From the NCBI GenBank assembly GCA_009869945.1, contig WIXG01000047.1:186001-250000 (forward strand): 64,000 nucleotides of DNA. Direction: 5' to 3'. Positions within the stretch are counted from its first letter, which is position 1. The number at the start of each line of letters is the position of its first letter. Under the pieces are notes generated by a model. It worked only from the letters and a program-made list of their open reading frames with translations. It was not told the origin of the DNA and ran no database searches. This stretch comes from Mesaphorura yosii. Its lineage: Eukaryota; Arthropoda; Collembola; Poduromorpha; Tullbergiidae. This document shows positions 45,001 to 60,000 of this stretch, in pieces. A program made the position numbers and the translations under genes.

Positions 45001-48000
45001 GTAAGTTTTGCGCACTCAATCAAATCGAAACCCTCCACTCCTCAAATGCATGGTGCTTGTACAGCTTTCCTTCACCAAATCCTGCTTGAAGGACATTGGC
45101 AAATACAATCTCGGTGATGAAATTGTCGCTTTCTCGTGAAAATTCATTAAAGTGTTTTATGAATTCCACTAAGTCCTGAATAATCACACTGAAATCTTAA
45201 TTCAACTGAATTATACACTCTATCCTCTCAGTTTAATAAATTCATAACCAATTATTTTATGGAAAAACTTTCTTCAATAAAACTCCAACACTGCCGCCCA
45301 TGCGTAGGACCAGCGCGGCAATTAAAAGAAGGATTACGGAGACTCGACGCCTAGCTTTCGCTGCGACTCAATTTCCAGCTCGAGCACGTCGCAGTCATTG
45401 CTTTAATCCTGACGTGCTAAAAAGAATATAAAAATTTAAATAAGCTTTTTATTGAGCGCGGACGAATTCGACGAATATTGAATGAAAATGAATTAAAACG
45501 GCATTCGTTGAATTTCCTCTGAAACGCTCACGCTCTGCTCCGCTAAACGAGTTTAGCGAATTAAATTAAACTCATCGTCCTGAGCAGATGCAGTTGAAGA
45601 GACGCAGTAAATATTCATGAAGCTTTCACACAATGTGTCCGCATGCAACGCAGTATTTTTGAGACAGAGAAAGCAGTAAGCATGCAGGCAGGCAAGGGAC
45701 GCAATGATGATGATGGCCTATGAAATGAATAAACTCGGCGGCTGGTTAATGCGCGTAGGAGATTCAGATGAAAATTTGATTACAAAGTGTACCACGAGCT
45801 CTTGGCTCGCTACTCACTGCAGTGTGTCTATGACGCATATAAAATACATATAAACTATGAAATTAACTAATCTCTCAGGATGGCAGAGCTTTCGGTATAA
45901 TGACGTGAGATGAGAGACTCGTCGGAGTCGCATCGCATACAATGTAGCATTCGTATTGCGTATTCGTACGTGGACGTCCTTTAATGTCTCTTCTTCGCAT
46001 TCATTATTCGAGTCCTCATCTCATTCGCCATTCGCTTTCTCCCGCATTGCGTTCTGCTCTGCGCTTTCGCTTGCCATTGGTTTCCTTCGCGTGAATTACA
46101 ATAATAAAGAAGAGCTGCATATTTATATGGATAATAACAGCCTTCTGCCATTCCGCAGAGAAAAGTGTCATTTTCGAAAACCCAATCCATATGTCGTCTT
46201 CTACACTCTCTTGTGTATCGCACTAAAGCGAAATAAAGGCAGGTCTGCTTTCTCTCGCGATGAGACTCCAAACGACTTAAACTTCTCGTGAAGCGCGTAA
46301 TTTCCATTAATTCCATTCAGTTTGACCCGGAATCAATTTTATGTACGCGCATGCATGCAAAAGCATTAAAATCATATTCCCCTATCCGCACTCCACGCCG
46401 CGCACTCGTCGCATCTCAAGCTTGTCTCTCCCACTTTTAATCCACTTTACATGTCGTGCGTGCTAATAAAATAATAGAAAACTGTAAGCTTCTACCTGAA
46501 CAACTCACAACTCTTGTGCTCTTGTTGAGCATGCGACGCGATCAAAATAAATTAAAACAATGCAAACGTGCGCAGGTGAAAATCCATTAATCGTCTTTTC
46601 ACTCTCGCTACAAGTGGCTTTTCGCATGATTATTGGATTTTGGAAAACTTTCCTAATTTAAGAAGAAGAAATTCCAACAAGTTTTAATAAAATAAAACAC
46701 TTGTTTCTCACTTGCCTTACTTCAACTGAGCTACAGCATGCCAAAAATACGAAAACATAAAATGCACGCTTGACTTGTCTAAGTTTGAAGTCCCCCAACG
46801 CAGCGCAACACAAATACAGGCACGGGAACTCAACTCAGTTTACATTAGCACCAATAATTGCGATATTACACGGCCTGTCTGGCGCGATGAGCCATGGCCC
46901 TTGTTTCGTGTCACTTTAATTTTTCTCCCAGTAGCGTCAATTCGTAATTTTATAATCTCTGGAGAGTTTCGTTTAAATTGAGCCCCAAAATGGGGAACCT
47001 ACAAGGAAGTGCTGTGACTGTCCTGAAACTGTGCACGGTACACAGATGATGAATTTCACACTTCAGTTGATTAGATTGGCACCCCGACCCAAGCACAAGC
47101 ACTCGGGTTCACACTCGATCATGAGCAAATAAAAGTATTCATTTTCATAGGGCAACATTTTGCGTTGAATATGAGTCAAATTTGGATTAATAAAACTTAA
47201 GTCAATAAAATGCATTTTAGCATTTGAACATGCGCTTTTGAGATTTGTTCAGGTTTCAAGTGTCTAAATTCTTGTTTCAGGAGCATTGAGAATGAAAACG
47301 CATGATGCTGTGATGGCTGAGAGCAATCTCGTAGAGTCGCTAGTCGCTGGATTGTTGCTGGAGTTATCAAGAAGCTCGGCAGTATGCATGGAACATGGAA
47401 GGACGGGGCTTTAAGTAGACAGCGCGGCGGGCAGCGGTTGCGATATAATCCCGTAATATCACACTACTGCGCTGGTGCCAGGTCCTGTCCGTCCATATCC
47501 GCTCTGGTTTGTGCCATGCATGTATGGAACATAGAAAAATGTTGTGTTACATGTAATATTAAAGTTTTTATCAGATCGATTGAAGAGATGCTTTTGTATT
47601 GGTTCAAAATAAAGATGAGATGAGGAAGAATTTTTCCCGTTCCACGCTGCTCACTACTCAAAATATTGTGGAGAGGAAAGTGGTGACCAATGGTCAGACG
47701 CGAACAGATGTGGTGTGGGAAAGCGCCCAAAGTGCGAGCAAAAGTTATATGAGGGAACTCGCCACTCGGAGCCGAATGCATGAGTGTTCATGGTCATGTA
47801 AGTGCAATGTAGAAAACGAGAGCAAAAAGCATTGCTGATTGCTGCAGAGCTTCCGTCAAGCAATTCTGCTAGCATTTGCCTGTGACTCGCCAATCGTTGT
47901 TGTGCGCTCATTGTGCAAAATCTGAACTCCAATTTGCAAAGAATTAAATTAACGGTTCGAGTACTAAATAGTTAATTTTACTCGTTACGCATTTCACATT

Positions 48001-51000
48001 AACCCGTTTCACAGAAAACGGAAAGCACAAAAAATCTTTGGCAAAGCTGTAAGACTGATGCGCTTGTCCAACCAGTCTTGACTTGCTTTGCCTTCCCTTT
48101 GTTTTCCCGTAACGCCAAGAAAGATACGAATTTTGTCGTCCTTTTATGAAATATAATACACTTGTCATTGTCATTGTCACTGCGTAAGCTTGTGTGGTAC
48201 AAAAATGTGTAAAAATGGGTAAAGAATCAAGTTGACTTAAACCGAACCTATTTTTAGCATTGTTCCCCTCAAATCTGGTGTCTGATGGTTAATGAAACCA
48301 TCTGTCGTTATTTCTGCATTATTTCCGACTTTGTTACTGTTGCTGCGCTGGTTATGGTTTTTGGGATGATGCAGCACTGTACCGGGTGCGGTGACACGTC
48401 CCTGGGCCGCTTGCTGAGTGCATCATTATTCGACTGTATTGCACTGAATCATACTGCGCGTATCATCACGTATTTTTATTTTATATACGCCTTCGTCATC
48501 ATTTCTAATTTAATTTACCAAAATTAGTAAATAGAACATTTTGTTTAAACGCAATAACCACTGCACTTGTGTGAATTATTGTGATGAATTTTTGTTAATG
48601 CCACTTGACATTTTGCAATTTTTTAGAATTCATGCCAGGAGTTACAGAAAGTTGAAGTTTATTGTAATATACTAAAGGTGGTGGTTTTTGAATGGAGTTT
48701 ATGTGCGAACGAAGTTACCTGGTAAAAGTAGAACGGTTATTACTAATCAACCGAGCTTATCAGTCTAATATTTCATATCACGCATAAAGTTGATAATTTT
48801 TTTCTGCTTAGTCACGAGGAACATAATTTACTGATGAATGATGATGAAGTATTGTTGATCGTGTAATTGCCAGCGATCGATCGTGGTAGTGTGGCATGGA
48901 TAATTCTGACGTTGACGGGTTAAGAAATCGGAAATCAAGACCAGTAGCTGAAACGGGAGCACATTTTTAATAATATTAATAACATTCTCGCTCAGGTTGA
49001 CGGTGATGATAATGAGTCGACATTTTTCTACCATATAAATATCCAATAACTGACTGACTTGACTACTTTTTGTAAGTGAACCATTTTCTCATCTCATTGG
49101 AAGGAAAAGGTTTGCGCTTAACCACGACGATGACGGTTTTAGAGAAAAAAAAATCTTATGATAATGGTGAAATATTTCATGGTAAACTGCGTTTGCGTTT
49201 CCTTTGCATTCCAATTCATTCTTGCAGTTGATAATGACTTGTGTCTTATAAGTTGTAGCTGCTGCTGCTGCTACACGCTGCGCTTGCATTGTAGCCTTTG
49301 TCTTGCAAGTTGTTCATGTAACTCAAATTTATCCATGAAATGACTTGGATTATTATTATTAATAACAATAACATTCATACATTGTGTCTTTCGCCTTTGC
49401 AGTGCAGACTCTCAGGCTTGTTGTTCTTTGTTCTGACGTTTTCTAATTACTCCGTGACGATATTGTGTCTGGTGTGAATGAGAAAGCTTTGGCATCTCGT
49501 ACAAGTATGAAAATGAACAGTAGCAGTCCGCAGTCACTCCGGAGCAAATGATACGCCTAGCAGTTATTGTTGTCTTGTCTTTAGTGGCATAGCACAGTAA
49601 AAGAAGAAAACGAAGGCTTGCACTGCACATTGTTACGAGCATGATTCCGTGAAATAAACAAGAAAAAATATGGTTTGACTGACATTTTCTAATTTGATTT
49701 CAAGAAGCCATCACATTTGCATTGCATTCGGAAAAGAGTCGGTCGGTCATTCATTGCCTGCATTGATGGACATTGTAAATTGTAAATTCACAATCAGCCG
49801 TAGCACGCATTCCATGTGGACATTTATTAATAGTGCCAATAATATCCAATCATGTAATCTGTAAAGCGATGCAATGCGATGCGCAGTAATAACTTTTCTA
49901 ATGAAGAGGAATTGCCTTTGAACATCGCATCGCATCGCTCCAAATCATCATCAGCTCTAATATTTGGTCTCGTAATCCTTTACATTGCTGCTTCACGCTT
50001 TATCAAAGTCAGCGTAATATCTCGATAGCATAATGACAATATTTTATATCACGATGATTATCTTCGCCGTTCGCTGGCCATCAAGCTAATAATGAAAAAT
50101 TGTGCCATGTAATAAGCGTACAATTTATTATTGCTTATAATGCATTGTTAAATGGATTAGGAATTTGTACGGAGAAAATGAGTTGTCAGACTCGCAAATG
50201 CTTTTGTGCTAGATTTATTAAGATTCTGTAGCTTGTCCGCGCTTCTTTTGAAATATGGACGAACCATTTTTAGTCTTTAGGCTTTAAGTACGCAGTTGCG
50301 AAGGAACTGGCAAGCGACGACGTCTTGTCATCCTTCCAGACATGGACGATTAATAAAGTGTGTGTTTTCGACACATGTGACTGCCTGACGGCTGCTGGTA
50401 CTTGAACCGGAGGGTAATTTAGTTAAAAAATATGACAAATGATTATTGGTAGCAGCCAACTAATAAAGGAACATTTGGGGTCAAATTAGCGTGTGTTCAA
50501 TTAACATCTCCCCTTCGCAGACACACACAGTTTTTTACGCATGACTATATTTCATGCAGTATGATCGAATAAACCTCCCCTTAGTGCTTACTGCAAAGTG
50601 CAAATAACTGTCTCTCCATTTATCATTACGGGTATTAGTCTGCAAATTGAACAGTTAATGTCACATATGTCATGGTTCTGACGATAAACAAGAAGCCCTT
50701 CAGATTTAAAAATGCTTACACCACTTACTTTTATAGCTGCACCTAATTTGTGGCTTGATTGAGAAGAATGTAAACGACGTCTTCTGCCATTCATAAAATG
50801 GATTTTATTCACCTGTTTGGCATATTTCGTCTAGCCTAGCACAATAATTTTATCTAGAGGAGAAAGTATTTGGGGTCAATCGTGTCAGCATTTTGTACCC
50901 ACGCTGCAGCGACAACAGCACCAATGGAAATGGCGTGAGGGATAATGAAGCGCAGTGTATCAAAATTCAATAACGATCGTCAAAAAAGGGCGTTGATGAT

Positions 51001-54000
51001 GCTACAAAGTTGGTGAGGGTGATTTCTTTTCTTTTCTTACTGGTCCCAAAATAAGAAATAATGAGACAACTTTATTTTGGAGCCAATTCAGGTTCAGCAG
51101 TTGAGCGTAGTAGAGGCAGTAGTGGATTCTATATAAATAAATTTCCATTGTACCATTACCATAACTCAATCGGTTTGAATGAATGAGAATTGAAGCAGCG
51201 TAGACTTGGCCGAGGCCGGCACAAGACGATCTGTACAAGAAACTTCATCGTCATCATCCACATCAACAGAAGCATCAGGAAGACGAAGATGGTACAAGAA
51301 GCACTTCATTTGGGTCCAAAATTCATGAAAGACCTTCCTTCCCTGCCTCCCTACGAAACAGAAATGAAATGAATAGTAAAGTGCATCTTTAACTTGGGCT
51401 TTGGCTTGGCCTGCCTTGGCTATGACTATTAAGAGTGTTGGTGCCCTGGTCTTGGGTCCTGATTGATGATATTCCATAATACCTCAAGAATGGCATGGCA
51501 GGACAAGAAGGAGCGAGGCGAGAGTTGGAGAGTTAATTGAGACGACAGGACACAATATATTTTATTCAGTTTATATTATGGAACATAATAATAAGAGCAT
51601 AAACCATTACGGCCGAATCGTATAGCATAGTTCAATGCAATGCAATATAGTGAAGTAGTGGATAGTGGTCGTAATAAATGATGGCATTTGAGGAGAGAAT
51701 TTTCAAAATTCATCTCTTCTCTTGGTCTCTTAATATTCCGCTCCTTCCCTCGTCTCGCTTGCGCCTTCGACTTTCTCTGTCGTGGCTGTGTACACACTCG
51801 CACTGCTCTATAGTGGGTTCATTTTAATTTCCCTGTCATCTTGTCGGATTCCTGCGACAACTATTATTAGAACAATTAATAACTCTCAGAAAGGTGAAGG
51901 GTCATAAATATTATTTCAGGCCCTGCACTGCTCCAAGGCATTCAACTCCCTTGTACACTTCGCCCTCCGAGTTCGCGTCCGTGTCGGAAGGAACCTTCCT
52001 CATTATGGCAGGCAAGTCTTGTGTGGTATCAAGTCGATCTACCTGGACAGGGTGTCACCTCAGGAATCCTTTCGTCGTCTTTGAAGACGATGTCAGACGA
52101 AACGAAACAAGAGAAGCCCTGAGCACATATTAAGGTCAACATTAAATGAGACCAGCCACGAAAGGCGTTTACAGCAGGTCTTCTGTCCTAAAATATGAAT
52201 TCAAGAAGTAGAATCTTTGATAACCGGGCGCGCACAGGTCGTACATGCTCCTTGCCTTCACCTTTATCTTTGGTGCTTCATCTCCCACCCTTTCAATATT
52301 TACTTTTGTGCAATGTATTATACTCATAATCACCCCGAAAGACGGGAGAAGTGAGAACGTGAACTCAATTCGTGCATGTGTGCAATCGTGTAGCATGCGC
52401 GCCGATGCTGACAGCTTCTTGAATTATGTATACTCTTCTTTTTAAGTAAACAAAGCCTCATATTGCCTTCATCCATATTTTCGGTCGCGGTGAAGTGTGA
52501 AGTGGAGGCAGGCTCCCGGCAGCAGCCCCAGACACATTTTTCCAGTTGTACCCGTTTACTTTGTCTACACTCAAAGACCGATGTACGTATTCAAGTATGA
52601 AAATGATACTTTCAAAAGAAACGTTCATGAATGTAAATATGTTATGTTTATGTGTACAAAAATATGCATTATATTTGGAAAAGGTTTTTCGGAGCCGTGC
52701 TCAATTGTGGGTTATTACACAATATTTTATTCAGGCGTGTGCGATGACTTCAAAGACTTGCGCCTTGTGCGCGGAACGGCTTGGTTGAATTGTTAGTCTG
52801 AAAGGAAACACATTGTGGAATATCTTTAAATAAGCGCGGAAAGCCGAAGGTTGTCTCTTCCTCGTCCGTCCAACATCTTCATTTCTTTCAATTTATTTCT
52901 GTCATTCACAGTTGAAATGTAAAATCAATTAATTTTACAACATTCGAAGATAGTATCAAAGCGAGAACACTCAGTCAATGCAATTATATTTAGCTCGAGG
53001 TCACTCCGTGTCACATGCGCACTATTTTGAATCCAGTATTTGTTTAATGCACAGCATTGAGCCATAATTGAGTAAAAGGTTTGAGGCGTTTCTGAATTGT
53101 TGTTGCGTGGAGGGTAATAAAAAGTTGGAGAAACACAGCGGGGTTGAGCAAACGAAGCGGGGAGTCCAAATACGGGGCACGCCACGAGAGAAAGGTCAAA
53201 TGCAGTATTACAACATTAATTGCGCACGCTCTCTTTTGAAAAGAGTGGCATGATAGAGCAGAGACTCATAATTTGTGATTGACATGACAGATTGCTCCGT
53301 ACGGCTGCATTGCGACTCACAACAATACCACTTGTTGATACGAGAAGTTTTCATAAAAAAGAAAGATCTAACAGCGGCTAATGACTGAGTAATTAACTAT
53401 GTTCCGTTCTGAATTCAGTTCTTTGGTTTAATAATTGCCAATACCTCTAGGGAAAGCTACTGCAAAATAAAACTGTATAGAGTTAAGTTATTTGAAACCT
53501 TTGCCTCCACTCTGTCTTGCTTGTAATTCGATGCCCAGAGCTTTGATTCGAGTGTGTACTCGTATTTAACAGCACCGTAATGTGCTGGACGCATCGTAGA
53601 TTACTCCGAAGCTTAATATTAGGTCCGTTTATAATCCTCTACATTCCGAAACCATTTAGCTTATCATAAATGTCGAATGAATTTCGATATTATTGCCATT
53701 TCCCGAAAAGGCACTCAACTCAAAGTAGCGCAAAGTATGAATGTGAATTTGACCATCTGAGGACAGGATCATAGGCCAAGCGCTGAGCACAGGGTGAAAA
53801 TGAATGAATCAAACATAACATCAACACTACAGTTACATGGACATGGACGTAGCAGAGAGACAAATCCTCTTTCGGTGTATTAAAAGCGTCGTCCTGCGAG
53901 CGCGAGCGTTATAAGAATGAAATCCGCTTTCGCTCGCACTCGCACTTGTCGTGTTATTCTTACGCCCGTGTTATTATCGCACGCAATGTCGCCCACCCTT

Positions 54001-57000
54001 CAGCAATTGGAACGTGGTGCGGTGCTGGGCGCGCGATTGTTGGCCAGGACATGCCAGGATTCACGATTTTAATCATATTCGTGAAACTGTTTCTGTGCCA
54101 GCCACTGTCATAGTCATAAGCATTATTATGTAGATTTGGTATACTGTGGGAGAATTATTGCAGGCCGACACTGCTGCTCAAAATTATTCCTTTGTCGTTT
54201 AGCCTGCCGCTTGCTAAAGTGAAGCAATGCAGCCTCTGTCAGTAATAATACTAACCAAGCTTTCCACTCGAGTACCAGAAACAGCCAGACAGAAAGATGA
54301 GAAAGGCAACAGCAAAAGAAAGGAAGAAAGCTTTGAAACATTTCTATGAATATTTATTAAGAGAACACTAGCAAGCAATGTGAATTTTCATTTTCTAAAG
54401 TTTCATTTTAATTCTGCTCTCATCTTCCAAAAGCAGCAGTAGTCTAGCACCAGCACGGTTCTTGCTATGCTATAATGACTGCACTTACTTCATTTTCATT
54501 TCTTAAATTCGTCCGTCTCATTTTACTCTGCTCCTCGTCGTCTCCTTTTCTTATTACTTCTTTATATTAGTTATTTCCATCCGCCTGCTTTCATTTTCTC
54601 TTTTCATCTCGTTGGGATGCTGCTGAAATTATAACATAAAAATAGATGGCTGGTGAGTTTTGGATTACAGACTGATTATTGCGCGACGAGGCTTAACGCT
54701 TTCGGCTCAGCACAGCTTCAAAAGAGCATCACAGCTGCCAAAGTGACAATTTAATAACTTTCCCTCTGATTATATGATTAGATGATTTGCATACGGCTTG
54801 GAGTTGGAATGGAAGAAAAGGTGGAGGATTCGGAGAAGAGGACGGCCAGAAAGAACTCAACACTCAAACTGCATCCTCTGAAGCTCAAATTGATTATGAT
54901 GGAAAATCATTTCATTTCTAGATGAACCTCGGCCCGAAGTTGAATGAACGCATTTTTAATAATGCTAAAATCCACTTCAGTTCCGCTTTATGTTAAAAGA
55001 TGCTGAAAAGATTGAAGCGAGGACGATGATGAACTGCGCACTCATGTTTTGCATTGGGGAGCCTGCTCGCCTTTGTGCAGGCGCTGGCACGGCACCCTTC
55101 TGCAGAGGCAGAGTCATCGAGTCGAGAGAAAAGTGTCAAAGTAAAGTAAATAGACATAATGGTAATAATGGCACGAGAGATAAATGTTGAGAAATATTTA
55201 TTAATATTTCTGTATTTGCTATTTGCACTCTCGACGCGGTTTTTATGAATGCATTTACAACTTTTGTGCTGTGCTACTCCTCCTCTTTCATCATCTCGAG
55301 CTCCGAGTCCGCGTCCCGTGCCCTGCCTGTTTCGAAATTCATTAAGTAAAGTAAAAAGTGAAGTGAATGGGTGTCAGGAGCCGAAACTCGGTCTTGGTGT
55401 TCATTCTAAATGTGTACTTAACCCTAAAATTGACGTTTATTAAAGCGAGAACCGGGAAAGGCTCAGGCATGAAAAACACTTCAGAAATTACATAATTTAT
55501 TACAACACTTTCATCCAAGCATTGATTCATTCTGCTCTGCGTACGCAATTATGGCAGTACACACGTCTTCGTGTGGCTGTCAGAAGATGCAGCAAAGTAT
55601 CAAAATATTCAGGTTCTAAATTTAGACCCACGAGCCATCATCAGCTTCGTCATATCATCATCATCGCATCATCGTTACTGAGTTTCATAAAAAATGGGAA
55701 ATCTGCAGCCAGGTTTCATTCTCCCGAAAAATAGATAAACAAACACTGCCAGCAATATGAATATTATGAAAATGTTTATACGCACCATAATGAAAAAATA
55801 AATAAGAAAATATACTTGCCGAGCAGCGAAAGGCGAAAGTCAAGCACTCGACTCATCGGAGAGATCTTCGACTTAAAATAAACTTGAGTTAAGGAAACAT
55901 CAAAGCTTCAAAGCAGCGTTCAGTATTTGACTCCTTGCTGCTGCGCTCTTAAGTGCCAATGAATGATGTCTGTCTTCTGCTGCACGCGTATTTTTCTCTA
56001 ATAAATATTTTTAAAATGGATTTTGAGATCTTGGGGTATTTCATTTCGGATAATGATGGTAAAAAGTGTTGAATGAAATGATCGAAAATATTCGACAGCG
56101 CAATATTCAAAATGCAAAGACGGGATGTCTAATTAATTTGAGTGCATCCAACTCGCTTTTCATTCACTTCTAGTTTATATTGCTGCATCAACTTTAAAGA
56201 GACGAAACAATGGCGCAGATCAGTTTTCTATATTCATACACAAAATCGTAAACCAGAGCTGATTTAAAGCAACAGCCAAAGTTCATAAACTTTCAACATT
56301 GCTGAAAAACTGGTCAGAAACGTGTTCCATAATTATTACTGTCAGAGATAATAAATTGCTCTCCAACTACACGGAACTGTAGTTTGCTTGAGCATAAAAA
56401 TATCGAGCAATCAACTTTTGTGCCATTTGTACTTTTAGAATTATGTCAGCTACTAATCTGTGCACAAAGGTGAATGTGTTTCAAACAGAAATGTTGTAAA
56501 AATGTTGTAAGATACCGATATCTGCAGAATTACGGCAATTTGTTCCGTTTCCTGGCGAAATTCGGCGCTCAGAATTGTAATCGTTCACTTTGTTAAAAGC
56601 ACTAGAAAAATTGAAAAATATGAAGAATCGAAATATAAGTGTTCGAGCGAGTATTGGCCCACCTGCTTTGTACTAGTTCCATATTCATACCACGAGCTTT
56701 CTGGTTTTGAAACGAAAACAAGAACTGCTCATAAATTTTTATTCTTACCAGAAATGACCATTGGACTTAACCAACAGATTTTGTAGGCAATGGAAGAGGG
56801 GAAGAATGGGAACGAGCTGGACATTATTATTGTATCACAGTAGCGGGAGAAGTGGACACGACATAAATCAAATGACCCGTGATGGTTTCAAATAAAATTA
56901 TAAACCATACAGAAGCACTTGAAAAGGGCAATCTTTATTTCTTCATCTTCTCGTGAATGGCGAGCAACGCTCATTCTCGTGTCCGAACTCGACATTGTTA

Positions 57001-60000
57001 CAGCGTACGCTCGCATCGAGTTCGGCAGGGATTATTGTTATGGATTATTACTGTCGATTGTTGAGTAAAGGATATTAAACTTTTCATTTGAAAAGTACAA
57101 GAATCATTGAATTCATTGTTAAATGAGTAGAGTTCTATTGAATAAGAAAACTGGAGCATTCCAAATGTGACGCCCGGCGACCGATCGTCAGGTCAGGAGT
57201 GGACAGTTGCATTGAAAAAATTGTGTACATGGGCCTCGGCCAACAAAGACAGTAGCACGTGAGCTGCACACGTTCGCCGCATCAATAATACGAGAGTGAT
57301 CCCTTTCACTCTCACTTCAATTGGTCTTGTCTGTCGCTGTCGTCTGGCAGAAGACCTTAAAATGTGTTAATTAGGAACAACGAAGTCCTTTCAGACAGCG
57401 GACGAAGGATTTACAAATGAATCTCCAAATTTGCACGGTAATTACCAGAGTGCGTGTGTTTGGTGTACCATTGCAATTTAATAATATAATAACTACACTG
57501 CGACTGCACTCTCGTATCTCTCAGATGCATTGGTCCATTTGGTCATTTGATCTTTGATGCCGTGCGCATTACAGCAATATTTCCCCTCCCCACGGATTGA
57601 CCGGAGACACCGCGCCGCGCGTCCTGTCCGGTCATAAATTTTTCATATGGATTATTGCTGTTGTTGTGGGTAATATAATAAATGCGAGCTGTCCACTCGA
57701 ACCGCTGTGCTGTTCACGTCGCTCGCTGGACTGACCATTTGTGTCCTTCATAAACCGCGTTGTGACTCTGAGCGTGGCAAAAATCTGACCGTGCATTGAC
57801 TGTCGTTGCTCAACCATGAATAATAGAATAAATATACGTGGCAATTGGAGTATTATAAAACTGCAGCCATCTGGACACTGATGGCAAAGAATGGAGAGAA
57901 TAATCACGGCTGCAACTGGACATACATCACATTTCATTCACAAAGCCCTCTGACTTACTCGGACACTCGGTGGACAATTTTATATTTATGATTGTACACC
58001 TACGCTGAGCCTAAGCTTGAACCGGCCAATTTAGATTTCCATTCATAATCTCGGCACTTGTAAATTGCTCGACTCGATGTTGGTATGATTTCATAAAATG
58101 GAGGGCAATTTCCATTCAAGTTGTAAAATTTTATGATGCGAAGGAGCAATTGTTGTTTGACTTTACTGCATTGGAATTGTCGTTATCGGACTAAACGGTA
58201 AAAGTGTAGCGGTACCATTTTGGGTACGGTCCATAAAGTCTCTGCAATTTATGTGGGAATTTGAAACACGAAGCTCAAGTTTAAAGTTTATGTGGCCCAT
58301 TGCGAGACTTGCGTATTGGGGACAACTGCGGATTAAAAAATGAATGCGGAAAGTGATTAGAGATTAAAGTCTGCATCTGCACTCTGCTTTGGAACTGTGT
58401 GGAGTTGTCACTTCTACTACTTCGCATCCCGAGAGCATAGGGCAAGCGAGGGGGATTTCACGAGCGTTGGACTGGAGAGAAAGAGAAAGAGCAAACGCAA
58501 AGAAAGCAATCGCTGAACCATGCAAAATTAGTGTCAGAGCATCAATGTGATATAAAACAAATTCCCTTTTTATACGTTGCGATTCCATGCCATGCTACTA
58601 TACAATATACAATTTACCAATGTGAGGTATCAATATTGTCATAAGGTTACGGAAATGTCATAAGGCCATGAACAAATTTTCTGCTCACATGATTTTGAAT
58701 AGTTGATAATTCCTGGTCTTTTAAGGAAGAGAGTAAATTGTGACGATCGTGCATGCATTTATGTGCTGGAACAGTAGTGGTAAAACCCAGGCACCCAAAA
58801 TGAAGTCGTATGTCGTGTAGAATGTTGAGGTCCTTCTTTGGGTGACAGCGGCAGCGCAGCGACAGACGCAGTGGAAGTGGAATCACTTAACGGAAGGTAA
58901 CAATGACCGGATTATATTGTAGTACAATGTTAAGTCTTTTTGAGTCGCTCAGCCGAAAAGAGTTCCCAAAACCGAAATTTTGTTACAAATATTAAGCTCC
59001 TAGGAAGAAGGTGATTATTTGTTGTACTTATAAGAATTCAAAGCGAATTCGTGCGCTGTGAGCTCACCGATTCTCAAACTCAAACTCGGAGCTGCACTGC
59101 AGGAAGATGTTGCAATAAAAATCAAAACTCATCATAACAATAAGAATATCTTTGAAACCCCTACCGCACCGACAAAAAATTGATACTAAATCTTGTTCAT
59201 GTTATTATTGCGTATTACGTGCACTACAATATTTAAGTCGTCGCGCTGCGACTGCCACAAGGACGACAAACAAGCGAAAAATTATGGCAAAGGAAGATGA
59301 GGTTTCCTCTTAAACTTTCCTCAATCAAGTGGAACAGAATTGTACTCTTACAAGATACGCGTCGTATATTTTTTATGATAATTTCATCATCCTGTGTCTT
59401 CTGTGTTATTGCTACAGCCATGCATGCATGAATCGCGTCGTGAATATTTACATAATTTATGAGCGCAAGGCATGCGTGAAAAATTCTTACGATGTTATTA
59501 TTGCACGCACGCTTGAGTTCATTCATATCGACATCGTCTTTTGCCTTTTGTGTATCTCTGCAAGGTTTATGGATTGTATAACTCAAGTCAATCTTCGATA
59601 TTGAACAGGAGATGCAATTTGCCGCATGGTCTTCTGTAGTTAAGTCTCGAGTATACTGAATCAAACGTGAAGGTAAACAATGAGGACTGAAAAGTATGCT
59701 AAACCAGAAAATATACTTCGCTACATATCTTACAAATCCTTCGATTGCACTATGATTCGAGGTCAAAATCACAACAAACTGAAGGACTTGAAACGTACAC
59801 ACCAATTAAACGTTCGATTTTAATTAGTATCGAATTTCAATAGTTTGCCGTATTTTTGTGGCTGCAGGGCGCCTTATGCAAAAATGAATGAAAACTGAGA
59901 ACTCTACTGAAAGGTGATAATTGATACAAGTTTAATTGACTAGACCCGCTAACAACTGTATCTTATTCTTGTTCACATTCTGAGCGTCTGAGCCTAGCTA

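Noticed and set aside
59233-59805. 190-codon ORF, minus strand, longest in the right half
   Set aside because: No signal, domain or repeat recognised. A plus-strand ORF of 91 codons overlaps it, so the stretch is simply poor in stops.
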